Shown one piece after another: positions 23,061 to 32,850 of a stretch of 64,000 bases of DNA (position 1 is its first letter; each line of letters opens with the position of its first letter). Both the position numbers and the translations under genes were made by a program. The notes under the pieces are model-generated. The model ran no database searches and was not told the origin of the DNA. It saw nothing but the letters and a program-made list of their open reading frames with translations. This stretch comes from Chinchilla lanigera (Eukaryota; Chordata; Mammalia; Rodentia; Chinchillidae): contig NW_004955418.1 of NCBI RefSeq assembly GCF_000276665.1, forward strand, positions 7,947,272 through 8,011,271, written 5' to 3'.

Positions 23061-23767
23061 CCAAAAATAATTTTACTAAAGATTATCAGCCAGCTTTTTG
23101 GCTTATGTTATTGAAACATATATATGATAGACAAGAAATTTAAGACCAAAATGGCAGATAGCTGAGAGGTGAATCTTATATTCCATAGACAGCCAAATTG
23201 GTCAGTTACCAATATAGTTGCTTTATCGTAAGAGTTCAATCCTTGGAATATAGAGGTAAGTTAATTTTTATAGTGTACTAAACAATGTAAAATATGTTAC
23301 AAGGAGTACCTGCAAGATAGTCTAAATGTATCTAGCTATAAGTATGATCAACTGATGTAAACACCTTCGACTGAATGGTTGTATGGAAATTTGTAATTGA
23401 TAAAATACAATGGCCAATTTTGAACTTAGTAATCACTTGCAGAAGCATTAAAATGAAGAACAGCACATAACATGCACTAACCAATTTAATGCAAGAGGAG
23501 TTACATACAATACAATAATGTATTCCTGGAGGAAAAAGTCTGACTATAACCATACATAGGCAATATGTACAAAAAAGATTCATGCTAAATTATTCTATAT
23601 GGTGCCATTATAATCTATCAAATTCAGAAATTTAGGAGCATGCAACTAACTTTCATCTATTAAACAGCAAAAGAGAAGTATATAAATTATAGTTATAAAA
23701 ACTTCATATTAAAGATACATATCAGTCAAACAAAATATGTGAAATATGCATATTTACTTAGTACAAG
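23061..23767. other. AT-rich spacer, no feature recognised
   Basis: No named repeat or gene seen. The 83-codon minus frame at 23332-23583 has no recognisable domain. Confidence 0.5.
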
Positions 23768-23769
23768 TG

Positions 23770-24186
23770 TCTTGATTCCTCATTTCTGAGACAAAATACC
23801 CAATACCTACACATTAAAAGAGATACAGTTTATTTTGGCTCACAGTTTGTTGAGGTTTCAGTCTGTAATTGGCTGGCTCCAGGACAGGACAGCATGACAA
23901 AGGGCAATGCAGAGGAGAAACAGTTCATGCGTGAAAGCAGGAGGCATCAAAAAGCAAGCCTTCCTTTCCCATTTATTCCATCCATGATATAAACCTATTG
24001 TTGGTGCCACTTATACCCAGGGTGGACCTATCCATTATCCACATCCAGAACTATGCTACATCAATCAGTGGACTAATATAATTATCACACATCCATAATC
24101 CGAAATCATACAGCTACATCTGTAAAGTCAGGTCCCACCCTGGGTATATGAAGCTTTCCAGGGGCATCTAGATGTAAACCATAACA
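23770..24186 (-). mobile_element. ERVL-MaLR-type solo LTR, antisense
   Basis: On the minus strand it begins tgttatggtttacatctaga and ends near a gtattttgtctcag-like segment. On the plus strand the polyadenylation side reads ttattttggctcacagtttg, characteristic of MaLR LTRs read antisense. Length is about 415 bp. It contains a 13-bp perfect inverted repeat (24013-24025 and 24135-24147). No internal region adjoins it. Confidence 0.78.
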
Positions 24187-24373
24187 GCACATTTGCAGTC
24201 CATAATGTTTACAACCATTTCTCACTATTTATTGACTATTTGTACTTGTAAATATATTTTGATTCCAGTTCCATCAGTAAGTAAAAAATATTTTTCAATA
24301 TAAGAATATCAAAAATAGATTACGTATTAGGTAATATTTTAGAATTGTTTATTTTGTAGGATTTTTGTCAGTA

Positions 24374-24516
24374 TTTTTTTCAGACAGGGTCTTATTATAC
24401 ATTCCTGGCTGTCCTTTAACTTACCATGAAGCCCAGGTCGGCCTCAAACTCATGATAATCTCCTGGTTTAATCTCCTGAGTGCTGGGATTATAGGTTTGT
24501 GCCACAGGTCTTGCTG
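24374..24516 (-). mobile_element. B1 SINE, antisense
   Basis: tttttttcagacagggtctt, then gaagcccaggtcggcctcaa, then gagtgctgggattatagg follow the antisense B1 order. The first half of the internal duplication is diverged. Confidence 0.9.
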
Positions 24517-24556
24517 TTTACTGCTCTGATTAACAAAAATGTGCTTGCCTATTGAG

Positions 24557-24673
24557 TGGGTTTTTTGTTTGTTTGTTTGTTTGTTTTTGTTTTTTTTCCC
24601 CAGTACCGGGAATCGAATTCACAACCTTGCACTTGCCAGCCAGGCACTGTGCCACTGAGCTAAATTCCCAGCC
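24557..24673 (-). mobile_element. ID-type SINE, antisense, with (TTTG)n tail and target duplication
   Basis: Antisense ID: ccccagtaccgggaatcgaa, then ccttgcacttgccagccagg, then actgagctaaattcccag. The reversed tail is a TTTG repeat (24565-24592). A perfect 10-bp duplication gcctattgag is seen at 24547-24556 and 24674-24683. Confidence 0.94.
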
Positions 24674-24683
24674 GCCTATTGAG

Positions 24684-26140
24684 ATATGTAGAGAAATATG
24701 TAGTAGAGTTTAATGAAATCAGTGATTCATTAAAAAATCCTAACAAACTCACCAACATAACTTGGTGTACATGGGTTACAGTAAATAGAGACGAAAAAAT
24801 AATGACAAAATTATAGTATGTATAACAGGTTATAATAAATAAGTAAATAAACAAATAAATATATATAAAAATACATAACAGACTTTACCACAAAGATGTT
24901 CATAACCAAATTGTGGAATGTGGTAAATCATGGAATCTTGTAAATATGTTCCCTTACATAGCAAGCGTGAAGTAAGTCTTCAGAAGTTTGCTCATCAACT
25001 GAAGTTCAGTTGAAATATCAACGTGGAGGGAAAAATTAGCACTTACATAATAATATGGATCCTGGTAAGAACAGGAAAAGGCACCAAAGGAACAGAAAAA
25101 AAGGGAGAATGAGAGGGAGAGAGAGAGGAAGAGAGACAGAGAGAGAATGCAAGAGGGAGGGAGAGAGAAAGAGAGAGAGATAACGTTACTGGTTTTAAAG
25201 ATGAAGAAATGGCAAAACCCTTACTTACACCAAAAAGACGAGAAGACATATTCTTTGCTTGAGAGTGAGTCCAGAAGGGAATGTAACTCTTATTTTTAGC
25301 CCAATAAAATTAATATTCTATGGTATATCAAGTTATGAAGTTTGTGGTAACTACTAAAGGGATCAAGAAAATCATATACTACATTACAGATACATGAATT
25401 TCATGAATTTCTCTAATTTTGTGAGGATTTTAAGTTTTCACAGTAAAATTTTAAAACATATATGAAGGTTCTAAAAAGAATTCTTCATTATTAAATTTGT
25501 GATGAAAGTCCAACAGGATAACACCTTAATTTAAAGACACATGGTATCTAATTTAAATTATATGACTTTTGGGAAAATACACTTCTTGTGTAGCCAGAGA
25601 AATCATAACAGATTCATGATTTAAAGATTGGTCTACTATTATGCAATGACAAAAAATAACAGAGACTGTGTTTACTTGACAGATTTTTAATGCCACATTG
25701 TACTGGCAAATGTATCAAATTATATTAAAATCATATGATGGTATACTCAGTTAAGCATCTCAGGAGTGATGATACATATTTTTATGTAGCGCATTCACCA
25801 TTTTTTTTTTATTTTGCATCTTTGGAAGTGATGCATGCTAAACATGAACTTCCTTTATAGACACTACATGTTAGACTCACTAGGTCAATGGCTAATAATA
25901 CAATATTCTTTAAAATACCACTTCATAAAATATGATGTCATTTTTTAAATTAATATTTGCACGAATATTTTCATCTGTTCTTGGGAAAATTGTAACTTTT
26001 CTCCAGAAGATTGGAAATCATTTTCTATCATCTGGAAAATATTTCTCCAAGTCCTTAGGAAAAATTAATTGGATTTCAATATGTACCTCCTCCCCAAATT
26101 AGAACTATTTCCCAGTACAAGGAAAATAAAAACAATTTAA
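24684..26140. other. AT-rich spacer with a GA microsatellite
   Basis: Apart from the purine repeat at 25090-25185, I recognise no element. Frames at 24660-24854 and 25043-25249 (both minus) derive from AT-rich and repeat sequence. Confidence 0.5.
25090..25185. repeat. (GA)n-rich polypurine microsatellite
   Basis: Interrupted GAGAGA and GGGA units over about 95 bases on the plus strand, with only a few pyrimidines. The serine- and leucine-rich minus frame here is its translation. Confidence 0.9.
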
Positions 26141-26153
26141 TGAAGTCTCCCTG

Positions 26154-26290
26154 GTATTTATTTATTTATTTTTGTCTTTTTGAGACAGGGTTTCACTATG
26201 CAGTTTTGGCTGAACTTAAACTCACAGTACTCCTCTTGCCTCAGCATTCCAAGTGCTGGGATTACAGGCCTGTGCCACCACACCCAGCTG
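26154..26290 (-). mobile_element. B1 SINE, antisense
   Basis: A TTTA-rich reversed tail leads to ctttttgagacagggtttca, then ctcttgcctcagcattcc and gtgctgggattacaggcc, ending ccaccacacccagc. Part of the internal duplication is missing. The word tgaagtc flanks it (26141-26147 and 26289-26295), a probable short target duplication. The frames on both strands here (83 and 70 codons) are not genes. Confidence 0.92.
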
Positions 26291-27606
26291 AAGTCCGCTG
26301 ACCCTTTCCAAATAATGATAACAGGGGACATAGAAGCACACCTTTTCCTATGTTTGGTCTTTATATGTGATAGATCTGCAATTATCTTATAGTAGCTGGG
26401 AAAGCACACAGCAAAGAATAAATGTCCCTCTCTTTATTCCATAGAAGTTGCATAATATTTCCTTTGTCTTCAAAACCTACTCCAGTTATTATGTGATAGA
26501 GGAAAAGAGGATAGAGATGGGAATAAAGTTAAACTTAATCCTGGAACATGCATATAGTATTAAAACAATTAATACTGATGTCCTTTACACCTATATTGTG
26601 GATTTGGTAAGACCCAATATTTGCTTTTAAAGCAAAAAATAGGAGCCAATTATTAACTTATGCAAGTAGGCACTATATCACCTATCAGGTGCAGGGTCAG
26701 CTTGAGCATCTCACAGGTGTGCTTTCACAACTTTACACTGCCTCCAGCAACAAGTATAAGTGCTTATATTACCATTATTTTTAATATTCTCTGTAATTAA
26801 GGCTTAAAGATGGAGGTAAATATAGGAGTAGCTACTTCAGAAGGAATATTTAAAGCTCGATTTTATGTTTGCACTAATCCTGCCCTGTGCTTGATTTTCA
26901 GGGAATTGCTAGGGGGCTGAATTACTTTGCTTCCAAAATTAACCCTGAAGGGCTGCACAATTTTTGAGCAACACTGAGATTGAGCTTATTAGTATGGAAA
27001 GAGACATCCATGGAAAGGAACCAATTTGCAAATAAAACCCTTATGAATGAAGCTATAAAGTGGTAAGAAAGACTACTTCCTTTCCATGGGGAAAAACACA
27101 GAGCCCAGCATGCTCGAGTTTTACGCAAATATAAAATTTGTTCCAGCGAAATACCCAGTTTTATGACCTAACAAACTGGTGCCAACCTACTTAAGCAGTC
27201 TAACACCAGAAACAAAAAATAAAAGTGAAAACTGTTCAAAGAACATCTGTTTAGAAGAAAAGTCTGGGATCATTAAAAATGCATTCAGCATAAGATAATT
27301 AGTAGGAATGATAGCGCTGGCGCATGTGGAATATGATTTTAATAAAAAAGGCAAGAAGCAGTATCTGTGGTGGGCAAAATTTGTTCTTCTCAAGCCAGAG
27401 AAGTAAATATTAGTATTACTCGCTGGTGAATGGCGCGGCGAGAGCCAATTCCCATAAGTGAATGGAAGATGAAGGAAAATATTTCATCGCATCACACACG
27501 CAGGAGAAAGAGAAATGACACAAAGACAGAACTCACAATGAGGGATGGAAATGTTCGTGTCCAGCAATCATAACCTGAGTGAGACTATAGAAGACAACAC
27601 AGGTTA

Positions 27607-27648
27607 AAATAATAATAATAATAACACCAACATAACAATAATAATAAA
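27607..27648. repeat. (AAT)n imperfect microsatellite
   Basis: Two runs of AAT units separated by a caccaacataac interruption. Confidence 0.88.
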
Positions 27649-28760
27649 AAACTAAACTTTTAGGTATAGGTGACTATGTATCAGGAATCATTAATTTTAG
27701 GAGGGTTCTTTTCTGAATTTGGATAATTTAAAAAAAAAAGTGAAAATAGTACTCTTCCTACAGTTGTGTTAAAAGTTATAATTTCACGAGTGAAAATGAA
27801 ACATTACTTAAAATTATTCTCAGCCAATTCATTTCCCGGGAATAGAAAAATCTCATCCCATCAGCAAAGGACAACGAATGAAGAAATATTTTTAAAACTT
27901 TTATCAATATGTCAGTATGAGTAATCCAATTTTTATTTAGAAAATTCCATATAGTGGCTCTATATGGTAACAGTCAAAATGTTTCTAATGAAGTAAGCAA
28001 TGATTTTCCTCAAAAAATATTACAGACTCATACATATAAATAGGTTGTCATCTTCAATTTTATAATTGCTTTATGTGATAAGGCAGAATTTTATTTTAAT
28101 GTTTAAAATAAAGGATGGCTTTGCCTGTTGAGGGTACATTCAATTTGTGTTCATAGTTATAAGTCTTTTGGAGTCAGGTCTGCATTCACTTTTAAAAGAG
28201 ACAAACTCTGTTCAATGCAGCTGCATAAGGGAAAGCGAAAGGGAAAGATTTTTTTTATTCAGCTTTTAAACCCTAAAAAACTAGTAAAATAATTTACAGG
28301 GTAAAGACTAAGTTCTTGGTCAATTTTATAAATTGAGAGATCAGTAGAGGTGTAATATTTTCCTTTTAGCTGAAATAAGATAGCTTTATTATAAAAATAA
28401 CGATTGTACTATTTTAACCAAAAACAAAACAAAACTGTAACTGCCTAAGGAGTAAAATATGTCAAAGTAGAAACAGCTGTTAAGATAAATCATAGCTCAA
28501 ATAGATATTTGTAGAATGTCTTCATGTCGCTCTTGTTATCTCATCTTTTCTGCATCATTTAATGCTACACTTTATATGAATAAAAAATATTGTCATTTTT
28601 ATGAATAATGCTCCATAAATTATTTTGAATTCTGATTCTTTGGTGAGAAATCATTATTTATTTTATCTTATTACATTATGTATTTCTATAAGTTTTTAAT
28701 GTTTTTCCTATTTTAATCTGTATATGCCACAATCTTGTGTGCTGATCCCTGTTAAGGACT

Positions 28761-28796
28761 AACAGACTATGATGGTCAAACAGACTATGATGGGCT
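28761..28796. repeat. 18-bp tandem duplication
   Basis: aacagactatgatgg is found at 28761-28775 and again at 28779-28793. Two units of 18 bp are adjacent and differ only in the last three bases. Confidence 0.9.
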
Positions 28797-31079
28797 TGTA
28801 CAACTTATCTAAAATATCACTTTAAGTTTAATTCTTAGAGTACATTTACTCAGTTAGGAATATAACCACTTTCAATGCTTCTAAGAGTATAAGTCAACAT
28901 TCCTTTGAAATGTTATACCATTATATTTTCACCAGATTTCTACAGTAGAGGTAGAATGAGTTGGGAAGAAAATTCAAATCTTTTAAGAATTAAATAGTCA
29001 ATATTTGTCTGAGCCATAGAAAAATCATGTGTTGAGAGGGGTTTAATGATGTAAATGTTAATTGTCCTTAATATGTCATTTATAAATCAAGCACGTAGGT
29101 CCAATGACATCATGTAATTAGAGAGAGTCGCCTGAAGATTAAAAGTGAGTTAGATGAAACTCCTAAGGAATTCACTCACTTAGGCTCGGATGCGGGTAGG
29201 GAGGCAGAGGGAAAACTCTTAAGTGCAGGAGGAAAATCAGGAACACGTAGTAATGCAGACATCATGAGTGAACCAAGCAGGTAGGAATGGGAAGCAACAG
29301 CAGCCCAAACTTACTCAGTCTTGCAGATGACTTAATCACTGGAAAACAGTATCAAACAGAAAATCATGTGGACCTCAATCCATTGAACAAATAAGGAAAT
29401 AACAGCTTGAGAAGATAAACTGATATATAAATATATAGCAGACCATTAAAATGGTCAGAGGGCAACTAAAACTGTAAACTCATATTATTTATGCTTAATA
29501 GATGTTGATATTAAAAGAAGATACAAATTTGAAAGGAATTCATTTGTTTGGCTACCTGATGTTGGTTGTACTCATGAGAACATTTTTCTTAATGTGGTGA
29601 GTTTTAAGCTTGATAAGAAGATGGATACAGAATAAATGAGAGTAAATGACAAGAAATACAAAATTTTGTTCCAATAATTTGACTGTAAAAGAAGAAAATA
29701 AAAAAGCTATCATGTGTGGTCTGAACTTTTTAATAAGCTTGTGAATCATGTAGTAAAAATAACAGATTGAATATATTAGTAGTCATTGGAACTGAGATAT
29801 AATTTCAGGAGAGGGAGACTTTGGTACAGAGAGATGATCACTTGAGAATTTATCGATTTTTCTTCAAAGGGAAATTTTGGAAGGATGTTTTATTTTAAGG
29901 TTTGGACTAGATTGTCAGCAAGTGACAACTTCTGAAGTAAAGTGGGTAGGTGAGGGAAGCCTGTTGGGGTACTGCACCTCTGGGGGTGTCGGCGGTAAGG
30001 ATCAGTCACGACGGAAGAGATAAAAGAAAATAACTTGGAAGCATGACAATGAAAAGTACTTTAGGTGCCTGTACCTTAGCTATTCCCTCCTACTAATAAT
30101 ATTTTGTGCTAAATCATTTGCTCAAACTTAAGCATCTAACAGACAACCATGCACAATATTCTATTTCTTTCTATAAATCAAAAGAATTTCTCAGAGACAA
30201 CATTCCCCAGCAAGATACATTACAGACCAGACAGTGGTTAAAGATTATCCTTGCTTACATTAAATGAGTAGTGGGTAGTCTTTGTTAAATTAAATATTAG
30301 ATAAGCTCAAAGGCAAGTGTAAAAGCCCAGTTGGAAATAGTTTGCTTCTAAAGAAATATCTTCTTTTAATTTTCATATTCATGTGAATGGTATTAGAATA
30401 AGCAATAATTAGAAAAATACCAGGGTGACACTCTTTATCTCAAAATCATCCTAATTATCCTTCAGATATGGAGTAATATTCAGTTGTTAATATCACTACA
30501 ATTTTTCTGACAGCAAAGAGAATACATAGAAAGCAAATGAAAAGCCCTTAGGTCTATTACTAGACATCCTGTAGGATTATTGCAAAATAAATACGTTTTA
30601 TCAGTTTTTGTTTTTTAAAATGGTTTTTCCTATGATGACAATTATTAATGAAGCTTTGAATTTAAAAGTTCCTTTTAAAGTATCATTAAGTTTTTAAGGA
30701 CGTTTTAAAGCTTACAAAATTATATATAGAGTCATCATCTACCAATCAATTTAAGATATAAATCACCCAAAATATTGATGTTCTGTCCACACTCTTTACC
30801 ACATTTCTTTCATCTCCATTCTTCTCGCCACATAAGAAGCTGTTATCTTTGGTTATATCATTTCCACATGTACCTACAAACTTTGAACACATATGTATGT
30901 ATTCAAAGAGCATATGTGCATGTATATGCACCTACAGACATTAACAATTTTGTCTTATTGTATTGTAAGTATTAAAATCAAATACATAATAAATAGTTTG
31001 GTGCAATTTTTCTTTTTCTGTGAATTGCTTGCTGACATTTATTAGCAGTGATAGTTTAACTCAAATTCATATTTCTCAA

Positions 31080-31364
31080 TAATTATTAGTTTTTCATAGT
31101 ACTCTTTCCGTAGTAGGACATAGCTCCTAGTGTCTTGCTTTTCCTCCCTTTCCTTTACCTATTTGTGCAAACAGACACTTTACATGAATGTGGTTCTCTT
31201 GTCCTTTTCTTTCTGTTTTGGCTTTTAAATGTTGTTTAGGAAACTCACCTTTAATCAAGATTTAAAGATCATGCAAAAATTTTAAATTTTTCTTTAGATA
31301 CTTAGACCTTAATTTACCTGAAGCTAATTTTGTGTAGTAAAGAGTTTGGTTGCATTTTGAAGTA
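31080..31364 (-). mobile_element. LINE-1 ORF2 fragment, antisense
   Basis: Read on the minus strand the text follows a late ORF2 segment: ttactacacaaaattagctt, then taaattaaggtctaagtatc and taaatcttgattaaaggtga, matching the usual cacaaaaattaactcaagatggattaaag region in order. It abuts a sense L1 3-prime end at 31365, which suggests a single element inverted at its 5-prime side. The left boundary is approximate. Confidence 0.6.
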
Positions 31365-31722
31365 AAAACATTAAGTGAAGTGAATCAGACGCAGAAGTGT
31401 ACATGTCACATGTTTGTCTTGTGTGAGAAATCCAAAATGTAAGCAAGGAGCAAAATGAAGGATATGAAAGAGGAAGTGGGAAAAAACTTATGAAAGGGAC
31501 CAAAGGAGGGGGGAAAAGAAAGGAAAGGCAAAGGAATTTTTAAACACTGAGCTGAAGAAAACAAATGGAGACAGAGCTTTTGTAAATGGGGAAAAGAAGA
31601 GAGGGTAGGGGAATAGAGAAAAAAAGTTAAAAAAAATTTAAGGTAAATTATGCACTAATACAAATTGTCCGTGATGAATGTTGTCATGATGTATGGCAAA
31701 CATGTACCAATAACAATTAAAA
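31365..31722 (+). mobile_element. LINE-1 3-prime end, sense
   Basis: Begins in the last part of ORF2 (attaagtgaagtgaatcaga), then enters a purine-rich 3-prime UTR (31440-31625) and ends at ggcaaacatgtaccaataac with an A-rich tail. The end resembles that of the L1 fragment at 7535-8185, so both may be of related L1 subfamilies. Confidence 0.78.
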
Positions 31723-31969
31723 AGAGCTTGGTTCTTCTGCAAGCAAACTCAGCAAAATTATCGAATTATTAAAACCTCATCTTCAACCTAATTTCTCAAA
31801 ATTACTCCTTGCTATATAGAAAGACTCATATATTTTCAGATGAAACTTTAGTTCTACTCTTTCTATTTTGACCATTTAACATCTGTGCTCATGCAGTGTA
31901 ATACAACATTGTCCTTATGACTTAAACTTGGTAATGTCTTAACAGTGATTCTTGTACAAATTATGAAGA

Positions 31970-32140
31970 AGACTATGGAACCAAATGATCCAGAGTTAAA
32001 TGTTGCCTCTCTCACTGTGTGAAAATAGACAATTTAATCTCTGCTTTCTTCTGTGTTTTCAGTTTTAAAATTAAATTTATATCACTTATATACTTGTCCT
32101 GGAAATGAAATGATACTTTAAGCATGATCATTTTAAATAA
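31970..32140 (+). mobile_element. MIR-like ancient SINE, sense
   Basis: The series gatccagagttaaatgttgc, ctctctcactgtgtgaaa, gacaatttaatctctgcttt and tcagttttaaaattaaa matches the order of MIR core words (gactttgaatcc, tcactagctgtgtgacc, aacctctctgagcctcagttt). It is diverged but spans most of the element. Confidence 0.6.
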
Positions 32141-32455
32141 CAACAGAAAACAAATTCTACCTAAGCATAAACACTATCACTATTGTACTTGATACAGTAA
32201 ATCTTGGCTTCCACATGTGTAATATTTGGCTCTTTGGTTCTCTAGTATTTTTAGAATGACATTTTCATGTTTCTTTAATATCACATGCTACTATTATAAA
32301 TCACATTACATAAATTTTGCAAATTAATTTGGAGGAAGTGGCATATGAATGACCTCGAGTACTCTGACCCATTGCATGAAACATCTCACCCCCTTCCTCT
32401 TCCTTTTCCTCTTCTTTCTTGATAGTCTGTAAAATCTCTCCCCAATATTGTATAT

Positions 32456-32541
32456 TCTTTTTTTTAAGAACCAGAATACAAACTCAGCACCTTACACTTG
32501 CCAGGCATTCACTTGTACCGCTGAGCCATATCCACAGCCCC
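32456..32541 (-). mobile_element. ID-type SINE, antisense, with target duplication
   Basis: A T run followed by agaaccagaatacaaactca, then ccttacacttgccaggcatt and ccgctgagccatatccacag is an antisense ID. Flanks aatattgtatattctt (32444-32459) and aaaattttatattctt (32542-32557) form a target duplication with two mismatches. Confidence 0.9.
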
Positions 32542-32727
32542 AAAATTTTATATTCTTGTAAAATATCTTACACAACATTTTTAAGTAATGATTTTGTTCC
32601 CATGAGAAAAATTAATTTTCTTCCATTATGTTATTTCTGTATTTATTCCTGTCATATTAGAAGATAATTTCTTACAGTGAAGTTATACTTACTACACATT
32701 GATCTAATAAATACAGATATTTACGTT

Positions 32728-32832
32728 GGGGCTGGGGATTTAGCTCAGCGGCAAAAACGCCTGCCTGGCAAGCTCAAGGTCGTGAGTTCGGTTCCCGGTA
32801 CCGGAGAAAAACCAAAAAAAAAAAAAAAAAGG
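32728..32832 (+). mobile_element. ID-type SINE, well preserved, with target duplication
   Basis: Starts ggggctggggatttagctca and keeps several CpG sites: cagcggc, aacgcc, ggtcgtgagttcgg and ccggtaccgg. It ends in an A-rich tail to 32830. The flanks acagatatttacgttg (32713-32728) and acagatatttatgttg (32835-32850) differ by one base, a CpG-to-TpG change. Retained CpGs and a nearly perfect duplication indicate the youngest-looking SINE in the window. Confidence 0.96.
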
Positions 32833-32850
32833 AAACAGATATTTATGTTG

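Larger units (their letters stand above)
26302..31079. other. Long spacer, mostly without recognised repeats
   Basis: This is the longest stretch in the window without a repeat I can name. The block from about 26890 to 27500 is distinctive: complex, non-repetitive and CpG-bearing near its end (tcgctggtgaatggcgcggc at 27419-27438). An imperfect AAT tract lies at 27607-27648 and an 18-bp tandem duplication at 28761-28796. Several frames of 60-68 codons occur without recognisable domains. Confidence 0.5.

Noticed and set aside
32728..32832. tRNA gene
   Set aside because: The tRNA-like boxes belong to an ID SINE with an A-rich tail and target duplication; the acceptor stem and anticodon arm are not tRNA-like.
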